From JAMXLO01 sp963791495 (GTDB lineage Bacteria > Pseudomonadota > Alphaproteobacteria > Acetobacterales > Acetobacteraceae): DNA of 64,000 nucleotides. Under the pieces are notes generated by a model that made no database searches, was not told where the DNA came from, and saw nothing but the letters and a program-made list of their open reading frames with translations. The stretch covers positions 62,001-126,000 of the forward strand of contig CAWBST010000027.1 of NCBI GenBank assembly GCA_963791495.1. The letters are read 5' to 3'. Position 1 is the first letter of the stretch. Every line of letters starts with the position of its first letter. Shown in pieces: positions 35,865 through 43,633 of the stretch. A program made the position numbers and the translations under genes.

Positions 35865-36122
35865 ATGGGCGCGCAGCTGAACATCAAGAGCGAGGACGCC
35901 TATCGGCTGGCGTCCCGCTTGTCCGAGCTTACCGGCGAGAGCCTCACCGCGGTGGTCACCAAGGCACTCCAGGCGGAACTGGAGCGGCAGGAGCGCCAGC
36001 GGGATATCGCCGCGAAGGTCGAGCGCATGCTGGAGATGGGCCGGGAAATTCGCGCGCACATGCGCGAACCGGTCAGCTCCGACACTAGCTGGATGTACGA
36101 CGAGAACGGATTGCCCAAGTGA
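35865..36122 (+). CDS. VapB-type antitoxin of the VapBC pair
   Basis: 85 residues beginning MGAQLNIKSEDAYRLASRLS, a Rv0623-like family DNA-binding start, with TGESLTAVVTKALQAELE forming the dimer helix and a C-terminal toxin-neutralising tail (SSDTSWMYDENGLPK). Its stop overlaps the toxin start as GTGA, typical of vapBC operons. It should repress its own promoter and neutralise VapC. Confidence 0.85.
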   Translation: MGAQLNIKSEDAYRLASRLSELTGESLTAVVTKALQAELERQERQRDIAAKVERMLEMGREIRAHMREPVSSDTSWMYDENGLPK

Positions 36123-36514
36123 TCGTCGATGCATCGGCCCTGCTCGCGGTGGTGCTGGCGGAGCCTGACGCGCCTCGCTATGCGGCAGCGCTTGCGGCTG
36201 CTGGCGAACTGCGCATGTCGTCAGTCACCTGGTTCGAGGCCGCCATGCAGGTTGACGCGGGCGGCGACGAATTCGCCGTTAATCGATTTGACGATTTCGT
36301 GCGGGACTTTGGCATCCGAATCATCCCGTTCACCGCGGAACATGCCCGCCATGCCCGTGTCGGGCGCCGTCTATATGGTCGGAACAATCATCCTGCCAGG
36401 CTCAACTTCGGCGATTGCCTGGTCTATGGCGTGGCTAAGGCAGAGCGCGAACCGCTGCTGTTCAAGGGCGACGATTTCTCGCAGACCGATATCGAACCGG
36501 CACTGAAGGACTGA
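36119..36514 (+). CDS. VapC-type PIN-domain ribonuclease toxin
   Basis: 131 residues. PIN-domain acidic residues are seen in MIVDASALLAV (Asp4), SVTWFEAAMQV (Glu near 39), and LNFGDCLVYGVAK (Asp near 98), followed by LLFKGDDFSQTDI at the end (another Asp). It starts with GTG at 36119. VapC toxins cleave RNA, often initiator or other tRNAs. It is directly followed, after 2 bases, by glyS, so the toxin gene sits inside the glycyl-tRNA synthetase operon. Confidence 0.9.
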   Translation: MIVDASALLAVVLAEPDAPRYAAALAAAGELRMSSVTWFEAAMQVDAGGDEFAVNRFDDFVRDFGIRIIPFTAEHARHARVGRRLYGRNNHPARLNFGDCLVYGVAKAEREPLLFKGDDFSQTDIEPALKD

Positions 36515-36516
36515 AC

Positions 36517-38577
36517 ATGCCGGAACTCTTCCTCGAACTGTTTTGCGAGGAAATTCCCGCACGAATGCAATCCCGCGCGGCCGATGACCTTGGCCGCCTG
36601 TGCACGGAGGCGCTGGCCGCCCTGTCGCCCGCGGGTGCGCGTACCTGGTTCGGCCCCCGCCGCATCGCATTCGCGGCTGACGTGGCGCCACAGGTTGCCG
36701 CCAGCAGCACCACCGAGCGCGGCCCGCGCACCACCGCGCCTGAACAGGCACTGGCCGGCTTTCTGCGCAAGCATGGCGCCAGCCGCGAGCAGTTGCGCCA
36801 GGAAGGCGACTACTGGGTGCTGGAAAAAGCCACCGACGCGACCCAGGCAGTCACCCTGATCGCTGACGCCATTCCGCCCCTCTTGCGCCGCTTCCCCTGG
36901 CCGAAGTCGATGCGCTGGGGCGCGAGCAGCGACTTCGTCTGGGTCCGCCCGCTACGGCGCATCGTCTGCCTGCTGGACGGTGAGGTGGTGCCGTTCGACC
37001 TGCGCGACGGCGAGGATGACGGGCATGGGCTCACATCGGACGACCTAACCGAGGGCCACCGCTTCCATGCGCCTGGCGCTTTCGCGGTGGGATCTTCCGA
37101 CGAGTGGGCCGCGAAGCTGCGCGACCGGTACGTGCAGGTCGACGCAGACGAACGCAAACGGATCATCGCCGAAAGGACCGCCGAACTCGCCGACGGGCTG
37201 CAGATCCAGCTGGTAGACGATCCCGGACTGCTGGACGAGGTGGCGGGTCTGGTCGAATGGCCAGTGCCGCTGATCGGCCGCATCGACGAGGCCTACATGG
37301 ACCTGCCGGCCGAGGTGCGACAGGTCTCCATGAGGGTGAACCAGCGCTACTTCGCGTTCCGCAACCCCGACGGCTCGGCCGCGCCGTATTTCGGCTTCGT
37401 CGCCAACATCCAGCCGACCGACGGCGGCGCGACCTCGATTGCCGGCAACGAGCGCGTATTGCGCGCCCGCTTCGCCGATGCGCGCCACTTCTGGGACCTC
37501 GACCGCAAGGCGCGGCTGGAATCACGTGTGCCTCTGCTGGACCACGTTACCTTCCACGCGCGGCTCGGCTCACAGGGCGAGCGGGTGCGCCGGCTGGAGC
37601 GCCTGGCCGAGGAAATCGCTCCTATGGTCGGCGCCGGGCCGGCGCTGGCGCGTGACGCCGCAAGGCTGGCGAAGGCGGACCTCGTCACCGGCATGGTCGG
37701 CGAGTTCCCCGAACTGCAGGGCGTGATGGGCCGCTACTATGCCCTGCACGACGGCGAGGAGCGGCTGGTGGCGGACGCCATCCGCGACCACTACGCGCCG
37801 CGAGGACCCGGTGACGCGGTTCCCACCGCCGACGTCTCGATCGCCGTCGCGCTGGCCGACAAGCTGGACCTGCTGGTCGGCTTCTTTGCGATCGGCGAGC
37901 GGCCCACGGGTGCCGGCGACCCCTACGCCCTGCGCCGCGCCGCCCTCGGCATCATCCGCATCATCCGCGAGAACGGGCTGCGGCTGCACCTGGTTCCGCT
38001 GATCGCACTGGCCGGCGAGGCCTGGCATCACCGCGGCGTGCATCCGGCGCCGCCGCAGGAGATTCTGGACTTCCTCGCCGAACGTCTGCGTGTGCAGCTT
38101 CGCGCCGAAGGCGCGCGTCACGACGTGCTGACCGCGGTGTTCGCCGCAGGCGCGGACGATGACATCACCCGCCTCCTGGCCCGTGCCGACGCGGTGGCGG
38201 GGCTGCTGGACACCGACGATGGTGCGAACCTGCTGACGGCGTATCGACGAGCCGCCAACATCCTGCGGATCGAATCCCGCAAGGACGGTCCCCACGATGG
38301 CCCCGTGAATGAGGCATATCTGAGAACAGAGGAGGAACAGCGCCTGGTGCGTATTATTGCAGATTCAGATGAAGAAATCACGCTGCGTTTGCAGGATGAC
38401 GACTATGGGAACGCCCTGAGGACACTTGCGACGCTGCGCGCGCCGGTCGATGCCTTCTTCGATAAGGTGACCGTGAATGCTACCGAACCGGATTTGCGCC
38501 TAAATCGTTTGCGTCTTCTTCATAAACTCCGGTCAACGATGGATCGGGTTGCAGACTTTGCGAAGATCGAGGGCTGA
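36517..38577 (+). CDS. glyS: Glycyl-tRNA synthetase beta chain
   Basis: 686 residues, full length. Starts MPELFLELFCEEIPARMQ, the standard beta-chain N-terminus, with FPWPKSMRWGASSDFVWVRP and ERVLRARFADARHFWDLD in the middle and an HD-like helical and anticodon-binding C-terminus (ADIS-like DVSIAVALADKLDLLVGFFA). It works with the alpha chain at 34703. Translation is probably coupled to the preceding vapC. The next gene, ppdK, starts 6 bases after its stop. Confidence 0.95.
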   Translation: MPELFLELFCEEIPARMQSRAADDLGRLCTEALAALSPAGARTWFGPRRIAFAADVAPQVAASSTTERGPRTTAPEQALAGFLRKHGASREQLRQEGDYWVLEKATDATQAVTLIADAIPPLLRRFPWPKSMRWGASSDFVWVRPLRRIVCLLDGEVVPFDLRDGEDDGHGLTSDDLTEGHRFHAPGAFAVGSSDEWAAKLRDRYVQVDADERKRIIAERTAELADGLQIQLVDDPGLLDEVAGLVEWPVPLIGRIDEAYMDLPAEVRQVSMRVNQRYFAFRNPDGSAAPYFGFVANIQPTDGGATSIAGNERVLRARFADARHFWDLDRKARLESRVPLLDHVTFHARLGSQGERVRRLERLAEEIAPMVGAGPALARDAARLAKADLVTGMVGEFPELQGVMGRYYALHDGEERLVADAIRDHYAPRGPGDAVPTADVSIAVALADKLDLLVGFFAIGERPTGAGDPYALRRAALGIIRIIRENGLRLHLVPLIALAGEAWHHRGVHPAPPQEILDFLAERLRVQLRAEGARHDVLTAVFAAGADDDITRLLARADAVAGLLDTDDGANLLTAYRRAANILRIESRKDGPHDGPVNEAYLRTEEEQRLVRIIADSDEEITLRLQDDDYGNALRTLATLRAPVDAFFDKVTVNATEPDLRLNRLRLLHKLRSTMDRVADFAKIEG

Positions 38578-38583
38578 ATTGCC

Positions 38584-41253
38584 ATGGCAAAATGGGTCTA
38601 CAGCTTCGGCGCCGGCCACAACGAGGGCGGCACGGACATGCGCAACCTGCTGGGTGGCAAGGGCGCCAACCTGGCCGAGATGGCAGGGATCGGACTGCCT
38701 GTCCCGCCCGGCTTCACCCTGACCACGGAAGTTTGCACGGCGTTCTACAAGAACAACCGCGCCTACCCGAACGAGCTCTCCGGTCAGGTGAACGAGGCGC
38801 TTTCCCGCCTCGAGAAAGGGCAGTCGCTGAAGTTCGGCAGCAAGCACCGGCCGCTGCTGGTCTCTGTCCGTTCCGGTGCGCGCGTCTCCATGCCGGGCAT
38901 GATGGACACCGTGCTCAACCTCGGTCTCAACGACGTGACCGTCGAAGGGCTCGGCGAGGAGGCCGACGACCCACGCTTCGCCTGGGATTCATACCGGCGT
39001 TTCATCCAGATGTACGGCTCGGTCGTCCTGGGCGTCGATCACCACCGGTTCGAGGAGATCATCGAGCACACCAAGCTGGACACCGGCATGACCGAGGACA
39101 CCCAGCTCTCCGCGCAGGACTGGCACCGCGTCGCCCAGGCCTACAAGGACATGATCGAGAACGACACCGGCAAGCCGTTCCCGCAGGACCCGGAGGAACA
39201 GCTTTGGGGTGCGATCGGCGCGGTGTTCGGCTCGTGGATGAACCCGCGCGCCATCACCTACCGCCGGCTGCACGACATCCCCGCCGAGTGGGGCACCGCC
39301 GTCAACGTGCAGACCATGGTGTTTGGCAACATGGGCAATGACTGCGCCACTGGCGTGTGCTTCACCCGCGATCCGTCCACCGGCCAGAACGTGTTCTACG
39401 GCGAGTACCTGGTGAACGCGCAGGGCGAGGACGTGGTGGCCGGCATCCGCACGCCACAGCCGCTGTCCAAGGGCACCTCGAAGCCCGACGAGACGCCGCT
39501 GGAAGTGGCGATGCCCGGCCCCTACGCCGAGTTGCTGAAGGTGCGCTCGACGCTCGAGCAGCACTACAAGGACATGCAGGACCTGGAGTTCACCATCCAG
39601 CAGAAGAAGCTCTACATGCTGCAAACGCGCAACGGCAAACGCACCGCCGCGGCGTCGCTGCGTATCGCGGTGGACATGGCGCGCGAGGGCCTGATCGACC
39701 AGGCCGAGGCGGTGCGGCGGGTGAACCCGTCCGCGCTCGACCAGTTGCTGCATCCGACGCTGGACCCGAAGGCGCACCGCACGCTGCTGGCCAAGGGATT
39801 GCCCGCCAGCCCAGGTGCCGCGTCGGGCGCGGCGGTGTTCACCGCGGACGAGGCCGAGAGCCGCGCGCAGAAGGGCGAGGCGATCATCCTGGTGCGCGTC
39901 GAGACCAGCCCCGAGGACATCCACGGCATGCACGCCGCCCGCGGCATCCTGACGGCGCGCGGCGGGATGACCAGCCACGCCGCCGTGGTGGCGCGCGGCA
40001 TGGGCCGCCCCTGCGTGGCCGGTGCCGGCGGGATCTCGATCGACTACCACGCCCAGACTCTGTCCGCCGCCGGCCACACGATCCGCGCCGGCGAGACCAT
40101 CACCCTGGACGGCACCACGGGCGAGGTGTTCGTCGGCCACGTCGCGATGATCGAGGCCGCCATGTCGACCGACTTCGCCACGCTGATGGAGTGGGCCGAC
40201 AAGTCGCGGCGCATGAAGGTGCGGGCGAACGCCGAAACGCCGCTCGATGCCGAGACGGCGAAGAAATACGGCGCCGAGGGCATCGGGCTCTGCCGCACCG
40301 AGCACATGTTCTTCGACCCCGAGCGCATCAGCGCCGTGCGCCAGATGATCATGGCGCCCGACGAGACCGGCCGCCGCGCCGCATTGGCCAAGCTGCTGCC
40401 GTTCCAGCGCAATGACTTCCACGACCTGTTCCGCATCATGGGCGACCTGCCCGTCACGATCCGCCTGCTCGATCCGCCACTGCACGAGTTCCTCCCCCAC
40501 GGCGATGTCGAACTGGAGGAGGTCGCCCATTCGCTCGGCGCCAACCTCGAGGCGATGCGACGCCGTGCCGCGGAGCTGGCGGAAGCCAACCCGATGCTCG
40601 GCCATCGCGGCTGCCGGCTGGGGGTCGCCTATCCGGAGATCTACGAGATGCAGGCGCGCGCGATCTTCGAAGGCGCGCTGATTGTGGCGAAGGAGACCGG
40701 CAAGGCGCCGATGCCGGAGATCATGATCCCGTTGGTGGGCATAAGGAAGGAGCTGGAGATCACCCGCGCCCAGGTCGACAAGGTGGCGGAGGAGGTGTTC
40801 GCCGAGGCCCACCACAGGATCGAGTACAGCGTCGGCACCATGATCGAGCTGCCGCGCGCAGCGCTGATCGCCGACAAGATCGCCGAGATCGCCGACTTCT
40901 TCAGCTTCGGCACCAACGACCTGACGCAGACCGTGTTCGGCCTGTCGCGCGACGACGCCGGCAAGTTCCTGCCGCTGTATGTCGAGCAGGGGATCCTGCC
41001 GAAGGACCCGTTCGTGTCGATCGACATCGAGGGCGTGGGCGAGATGGTGCGCATGGCCTCGGAGCGCGGCCGGCGAACGAAGAACGCGCTGAAACTCGGC
41101 ATCTGCGGCGAGCACGGCGGCGATCCCGCATCGATCGCCTTCTGCCAGGAGGTGGGGCTGGACTACGTATCGTGCAGCCCATACCGCGTGCCGGTGGCGC
41201 GCTTGGCGGCGGCGCAGGCGGCGCTGGGAGTGGAAGGCGACCGGACGGCGTAG
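38584..41253 (+). CDS. ppdK: Pyruvate, phosphate dikinase
   Basis: 889 residues, usual length. N-terminal ATP-grasp domain (GGKGANLAEMAGIGLPVPPG), swivelling phosphohistidine domain with the catalytic His in GGMTSHAAVVARGMGRPCVAG, and C-terminal TIM barrel (GTNDLTQTVFGLSRDDAG, LGICGEHGGDP with the catalytic Cys). It interconverts pyruvate, ATP and phosphate with PEP, AMP and PPi, giving a glycolytic/gluconeogenic bypass. Linked to glyS in many alphaproteobacteria. No nearby regulatory-protein gene (ppdK kinase/phosphatase) is seen. Confidence 0.97.
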   Translation: MAKWVYSFGAGHNEGGTDMRNLLGGKGANLAEMAGIGLPVPPGFTLTTEVCTAFYKNNRAYPNELSGQVNEALSRLEKGQSLKFGSKHRPLLVSVRSGARVSMPGMMDTVLNLGLNDVTVEGLGEEADDPRFAWDSYRRFIQMYGSVVLGVDHHRFEEIIEHTKLDTGMTEDTQLSAQDWHRVAQAYKDMIENDTGKPFPQDPEEQLWGAIGAVFGSWMNPRAITYRRLHDIPAEWGTAVNVQTMVFGNMGNDCATGVCFTRDPSTGQNVFYGEYLVNAQGEDVVAGIRTPQPLSKGTSKPDETPLEVAMPGPYAELLKVRSTLEQHYKDMQDLEFTIQQKKLYMLQTRNGKRTAAASLRIAVDMAREGLIDQAEAVRRVNPSALDQLLHPTLDPKAHRTLLAKGLPASPGAASGAAVFTADEAESRAQKGEAIILVRVETSPEDIHGMHAARGILTARGGMTSHAAVVARGMGRPCVAGAGGISIDYHAQTLSAAGHTIRAGETITLDGTTGEVFVGHVAMIEAAMSTDFATLMEWADKSRRMKVRANAETPLDAETAKKYGAEGIGLCRTEHMFFDPERISAVRQMIMAPDETGRRAALAKLLPFQRNDFHDLFRIMGDLPVTIRLLDPPLHEFLPHGDVELEEVAHSLGANLEAMRRRAAELAEANPMLGHRGCRLGVAYPEIYEMQARAIFEGALIVAKETGKAPMPEIMIPLVGIRKELEITRAQVDKVAEEVFAEAHHRIEYSVGTMIELPRAALIADKIAEIADFFSFGTNDLTQTVFGLSRDDAGKFLPLYVEQGILPKDPFVSIDIEGVGEMVRMASERGRRTKNALKLGICGEHGGDPASIAFCQEVGLDYVSCSPYRVPVARLAAAQAALGVEGDRTA

Positions 41254-41315
41254 GCGGCGGCACTTGCCTGAAGGTGCTATGCTAGTCCGACCATTCGCCG
41301 TCGGGGACCGTTGTC

Positions 41316-41627
41316 GTGCATCGTCTGATCGACCAGCGCCGCGCCGAGATCGCTGCCCTGTGCCGCCGCTATCAGGTGCGGCGCCTGGAGGTGTTCGGCT
41401 CCGCTGCGCGGGGCTCAGACTTCGACGCAGCCGCCAGCGACGCGGATTTCCTGGTTTCGTTTGAGCCAGGGAGCGACCTGCCACCCTTGGAGCAGTTCTT
41501 CGGCCTGGCCGATGCGCTACGGCGCCTGTTGCGCCGCCCGGTCGACCTGGTGGAATCCGGCGCCGTCAGTAATCCTTTCCTGCGCGCCGAAATCGACCGG
41601 GCGCGCGAGATAGTCTATGCGGCGTGA
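41316..41627 (+). CDS. MNT-type nucleotidyltransferase antitoxin (MntA-like)
   Basis: 103 residues, minimal nucleotidyltransferase. The catalytic block reads FGSAARGSDFDAAASDADFL, i.e. GS followed by DxD after 12 residues, slightly longer than the usual GSX10DXD. Translation likely begins at GTG 41316. MntA polyAMPylates the partner HepT toxin to silence it. The gene overlaps the HEPN gene by 11 bases. Confidence 0.85.
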   Translation: MHRLIDQRRAEIAALCRRYQVRRLEVFGSAARGSDFDAAASDADFLVSFEPGSDLPPLEQFFGLADALRRLLRRPVDLVESGAVSNPFLRAEIDRAREIVYAA

Positions 41628-41967
41628 CGCCCGCACCTACCTTTGGGACAGCCAGGCAGCCGCCGATGCGATCGAGCGCTTCGTCGCCGGCCTTGATGTG
41701 CAGACTTATGCCGCTTCGGAAGTCGTGCACACCGCGGTGGAGCGAAAGTTCGAGGTCATCGGCGAGGCCTTGAGCCAACTTGCCAGGCTGGATCCTGCCT
41801 TGGCGTCCCGCATCCCCAACCTGCGCGAGATCATCGCCTTTCGGAACGTGCTGATCCACGGTTACGCGGCCATCGAGCATGCGCGTGTGTGGCGCATCAT
41901 AGAAACATCGCTGCCAGACCTGCGCGCCACAGTCTCCGCCCTGATCGACGAACTCGGCTCGACGTGA
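41617..41967 (+). CDS. HEPN-domain toxin (HepT/DUF86)
   Basis: 116 residues, all-helical HEPN domain. The catalytic RX4HXY motif is seen in REIIAFRNVLIHGYAAIEH, where Arg and His form the RNase site and Tyr is the known AMPylation target. KFEVIGEALSQLARL is the family's dimerisation helix. The pair with the upstream MNT gene is a recognised toxin-antitoxin system cleaving RNA (tRNA in known cases) and also reported in defence settings. It is followed 1 base later by the truncated HTH gene. Confidence 0.88.
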   Translation: MRRDARTYLWDSQAAADAIERFVAGLDVQTYAASEVVHTAVERKFEVIGEALSQLARLDPALASRIPNLREIIAFRNVLIHGYAAIEHARVWRIIETSLPDLRATVSALIDELGST

Positions 41968-41968
41968 A

Positions 41969-42286
41969 ATGACGTGCGCGAGCTTGATGGACCTGGTCGA
42001 TGCGCGCGACCATGCGCTGGCCATGGCAGCACACGCGCGCGGCGAGGACCCGGGGCTGACGGATACCGAACTGGATGAGTATCTGGCGGCGCCAACGCCG
42101 CTCGCTTACTGGCGCAAGCACAGGGGGCTGACGCAGGCCGCACTGGCCGCGGCGGCGGGGATTTCGCAGCCCTACCTGGCGCAGCTTGAGAGCGGGCGGC
42201 GCGCCTCGGCGGACATTGCGGTATATGCGAAGCTGGCCAAGCGGCTGGCGGTGCGGATCGAGGACCTGGTGGCGCAGGCGGAGTGA
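41969..42286 (+). CDS. HTH (XRE) antitoxin-like protein, 5'-truncated copy
   Basis: 105 residues if ATG 41969 is used (or MDLVDARDH from 41987). The HTH part (YWRKHRGLTQAALAAAAGIS and QPYLAQLESGRRASADIAV) is intact. Compared with the copy at 42927, the N-terminal MARALITPKGEELIVLSREE part is missing and replaced by six unrelated residues. From 41990 to its stop the DNA is nearly identical to 42993-43289. It may bind the same operator as the full copy without binding a toxin. Confidence 0.65.
   Translation: MTCASLMDLVDARDHALAMAAHARGEDPGLTDTELDEYLAAPTPLAYWRKHRGLTQAALAAAAGISQPYLAQLESGRRASADIAVYAKLAKRLAVRIEDLVAQAE
41990..42286 (+). repeat. 297-bp direct repeat, copy A
   Basis: Matches 42993-43289 over 297 bases with only six differences that I counted (for example CCATGCG/CCACGCG, CCGGGGC/CCAGGGC, GATACC/GATGCC, and two near the stop). 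The repeat starts inside the coding frame and ends at the stop codon. It flanks the DUF4926-DUF6883 cassette and could recombine to delete it. Confidence 0.9.
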
Positions 42287-42291
42287 CTGGC

Positions 42292-42609
42292 TCAGGGCGC
42301 CTGCGGGTAGGCTGTAACCAAGCGCGCGGGCAGTCCAGGCTCGACCATCCAGACGGTTCTGATACACGGATTGCTCCCGTCGGGGGTCGTCAGGCGGCAG
42401 CGCACTGTCAGTCTCAGTCCGTAGCCGGTCTGTTGGCTGGATTCGGCCGGGTTGTCGATCGGATGCTGCCTGAGCGCTGCGGTGAGGACCTGCCACGCGG
42501 TCACCGAAAAGCCGCGTGACAGAAAGAACCGCGCTTTGGGTCCTCCGACGGGGTGGACGGTATTCAGCAGGTAGGTCCGGACCTTCTGTTCCGAAACGGT
42601 CCAGTTCAA
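42292..42609 (-). CDS. DUF6883 domain protein
   Basis: 105 residues in the DUF6883 style: VRTYLLNTVHPVGGPKARFF, ALRQHPIDNPAESSQQTGYG, LRLTVRCRLTTPDG and a C-terminal RTVWMVEPGLPARLVTAYP. The TTG at 42609 overlaps the DUF4926 stop (TTGA), the likely start; a longer frame opens at 42645. Function unknown. Its placement with DUF4926 recurs in other bacteria as far as I recall, and the pair resembles the small two-gene cassettes of toxin-antitoxin or toxin-immunity type; that is inference. Confidence 0.65.
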   Translation of the reverse strand: MNWTVSEQKVRTYLLNTVHPVGGPKARFFLSRGFSVTAWQVLTAALRQHPIDNPAESSQQTGYGLRLTVRCRLTTPDGSNPCIRTVWMVEPGLPARLVTAYPQAP

Positions 42610-42839
42610 CCCGATAAGCCTTCGGCCGGCACGGTCACCAGGCAAGCGAAGGGCATTGCGAATTCGACCTCATAGGCGAGCCCGCCACGCCAAATACCGA
42701 CAACTGTGCCCCGCGCACCAGCGGGCAGGTCCCGGCCCGCGGACTGGACGTGGATCGCTTGCGCCAACGCCACCTCGTCGAGCTCGCGGAACTGGCGGCG
42801 GCCACGGGGGGTCGTGTGGCTTGCGGTGCCGCTTGGCAT
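42606..42839 (-). CDS. DUF4926 domain protein
   Basis: 77 residues. The DUF4926 core is seen as RELDEVALAQAIHVQSAGRD, LPAGARGTVVGIWRGGLAYE and VEFAMPFACLVTVPAEG, a small SH3-like beta barrel. A near-perfect Shine-Dalgarno (TAGGAGGTGAT) precedes the ATG at 42839; an upstream GTG at 42851 is less likely. It is the first gene of a two-gene unit with DUF6883, antisense to and divergent from the full HTH gene at 42927. Confidence 0.7.
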   Translation of the reverse strand: MPSGTASHTTPRGRRQFRELDEVALAQAIHVQSAGRDLPAGARGTVVGIWRGGLAYEVEFAMPFACLVTVPAEGLSG

Positions 42840-42926
42840 GGCTGGTATCACCTCCTACCGGCCTTTGGGGAAGGCAGGTCTTTATATGGGCAGCGTATCG
42901 CATTTCCGCACCGCGCGGCACAGAAG

Positions 42927-43289
42927 ATGGCCCGCGCGCTGATAACACCGAAGGGCGAGGAGTTGATCGTCCTGAGCCGTGAGGAATACGAGGACCTGGT
43001 CGATGCGCGCGACCACGCGCTGGCCATGGCAGCACACGCGCGCGGCGAGGACCCAGGGCTGACGGATGCCGAACTGGATGAGTATCTGGCGGCGCCAACG
43101 CCGCTCGCCTACTGGCGCAAGCACAGGGGGCTGACGCAGGCCGCACTGGCCGCGGCGGCGGGGATTTCGCAGCCCTACCTGGCGCAGCTTGAGAGCGGGC
43201 GGCGCGCCTCGGCGGACATTGCGGTATATGCGAAGCTGGCCAAGCGGCTGGCGGTGCGGATCGAGGACCTGGTCGCGCAGGCAGAGTGA
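42927..43289 (+). CDS. HTH (XRE) antitoxin-like protein, full copy
   Basis: 120 residues. The N-terminus MARALITPKGEELIVLSREE followed by DLVDARDHALAM looks like a Phd/YefM-like or AbrB-like dimer segment, fused to an XRE HTH (YWRKHRGLTQAALAAAAGIS). This layout is common in antitoxins that pair with RelE/HigB-type toxins, but no toxin gene is adjacent. The 87 bases between it and the divergent DUF4926 gene must hold both promoters, so it may regulate the DUF pair. Confidence 0.75.
   Translation: MARALITPKGEELIVLSREEYEDLVDARDHALAMAAHARGEDPGLTDAELDEYLAAPTPLAYWRKHRGLTQAALAAAAGISQPYLAQLESGRRASADIAVYAKLAKRLAVRIEDLVAQAE
42993..43289 (+). repeat. 297-bp direct repeat, copy B
   Basis: Second copy of the repeat at 41990-42286, again ending at the HTH gene stop. 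The high identity indicates a recent duplication or gene conversion. Only this copy is joined to an intact N-terminal coding part, so copy A looks like the derived one. Confidence 0.9.
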
Positions 43290-43292
43290 GCG

Positions 43293-43505
43293 CTATCGCA
43301 CCCGGAACACCCGCATCGCCTCGTCGCCGTGGTGGTTGATCACCTTCACCGCAATCCGCCCGGACTGCGGCCGCGGGAACGGACGGCTTTCGGTGCGGTA
43401 CAGCGTCGCCCACGCATCCTCGTCGATCTCGGCGCGCAGCGCTGTCTTCAGCCGCTCGAACGGATCCTTGCCGCCGAGGAAATAGGCGCAGCTGGCGGCA
43501 CCCAA
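43293..43505 (-). pseudogene. C-terminal fragment of an adenine-type DNA methyltransferase
   Basis: The frame codes DPFERLKTALRAEIDEDAWA and SGRIAVKVINHHGDEAMRVF, which I recognise as the extreme C-terminus of Mod-type DNA methyltransferases (usually ending AVKVINHYGDEVLKVY). No methyltransferase motif or start is present. It lies downstream of an intact restriction-modification pair that has its own Mod, so it is likely debris of an earlier system at the same site. Confidence 0.5.
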
Positions 43506-43518
43506 GTCAGCAAGCGGA

Positions 43519-43556
43519 CACGGAGTGCACGGAGTTTACACGGAGTTGCACGGAGT
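43519..43556. repeat. Four CACGGAGT repeats at about 10-base spacing
   Basis: CACGGAGT occurs at 43519, 43528, 43539 and 43549, spaced 9, 11 and 10 bases, one helical turn apart. Similar CACGGAG strings are scattered between genes in many proteobacteria and I know no function. Here they lie between the restriction gene and the methyltransferase fragment. Confidence 0.75.
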
Positions 43557-43566
43557 AGATTGTTTC

Positions 43567-43603
43567 GGCGCTTCGCGCCAAGGCAGACTCCGCGCGAAGC
43601 GCC
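43567..43603 (-). terminator. 12-bp inverted repeat after the restriction gene
   Basis: GGCGCTTCGCGC (43567-43578) is the perfect complement of GCGCGAAGCGCC (43592-43603) with a 13-base loop. It begins about 30 bases after the stop of the restriction gene. There is no T-run on the transcript side, so termination is suggested only by position and stem strength. Confidence 0.55.
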
Positions 43604-43633
43604 ATCATCCGCACGCACACCTGCCGACGGCGC

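Noticed and set aside
38989..41484. 831-residue minus-strand frame over ppdK
   Set aside because: Antisense shadow of ppdK; its sequence is Arg/His/Gln-rich with no domain.
42750..42926. N-terminal extension of the full HTH protein
   Set aside because: The extra residues overlap the antisense DUF4926 gene and do not resemble antitoxin starts; ATG 42927 is preferred.
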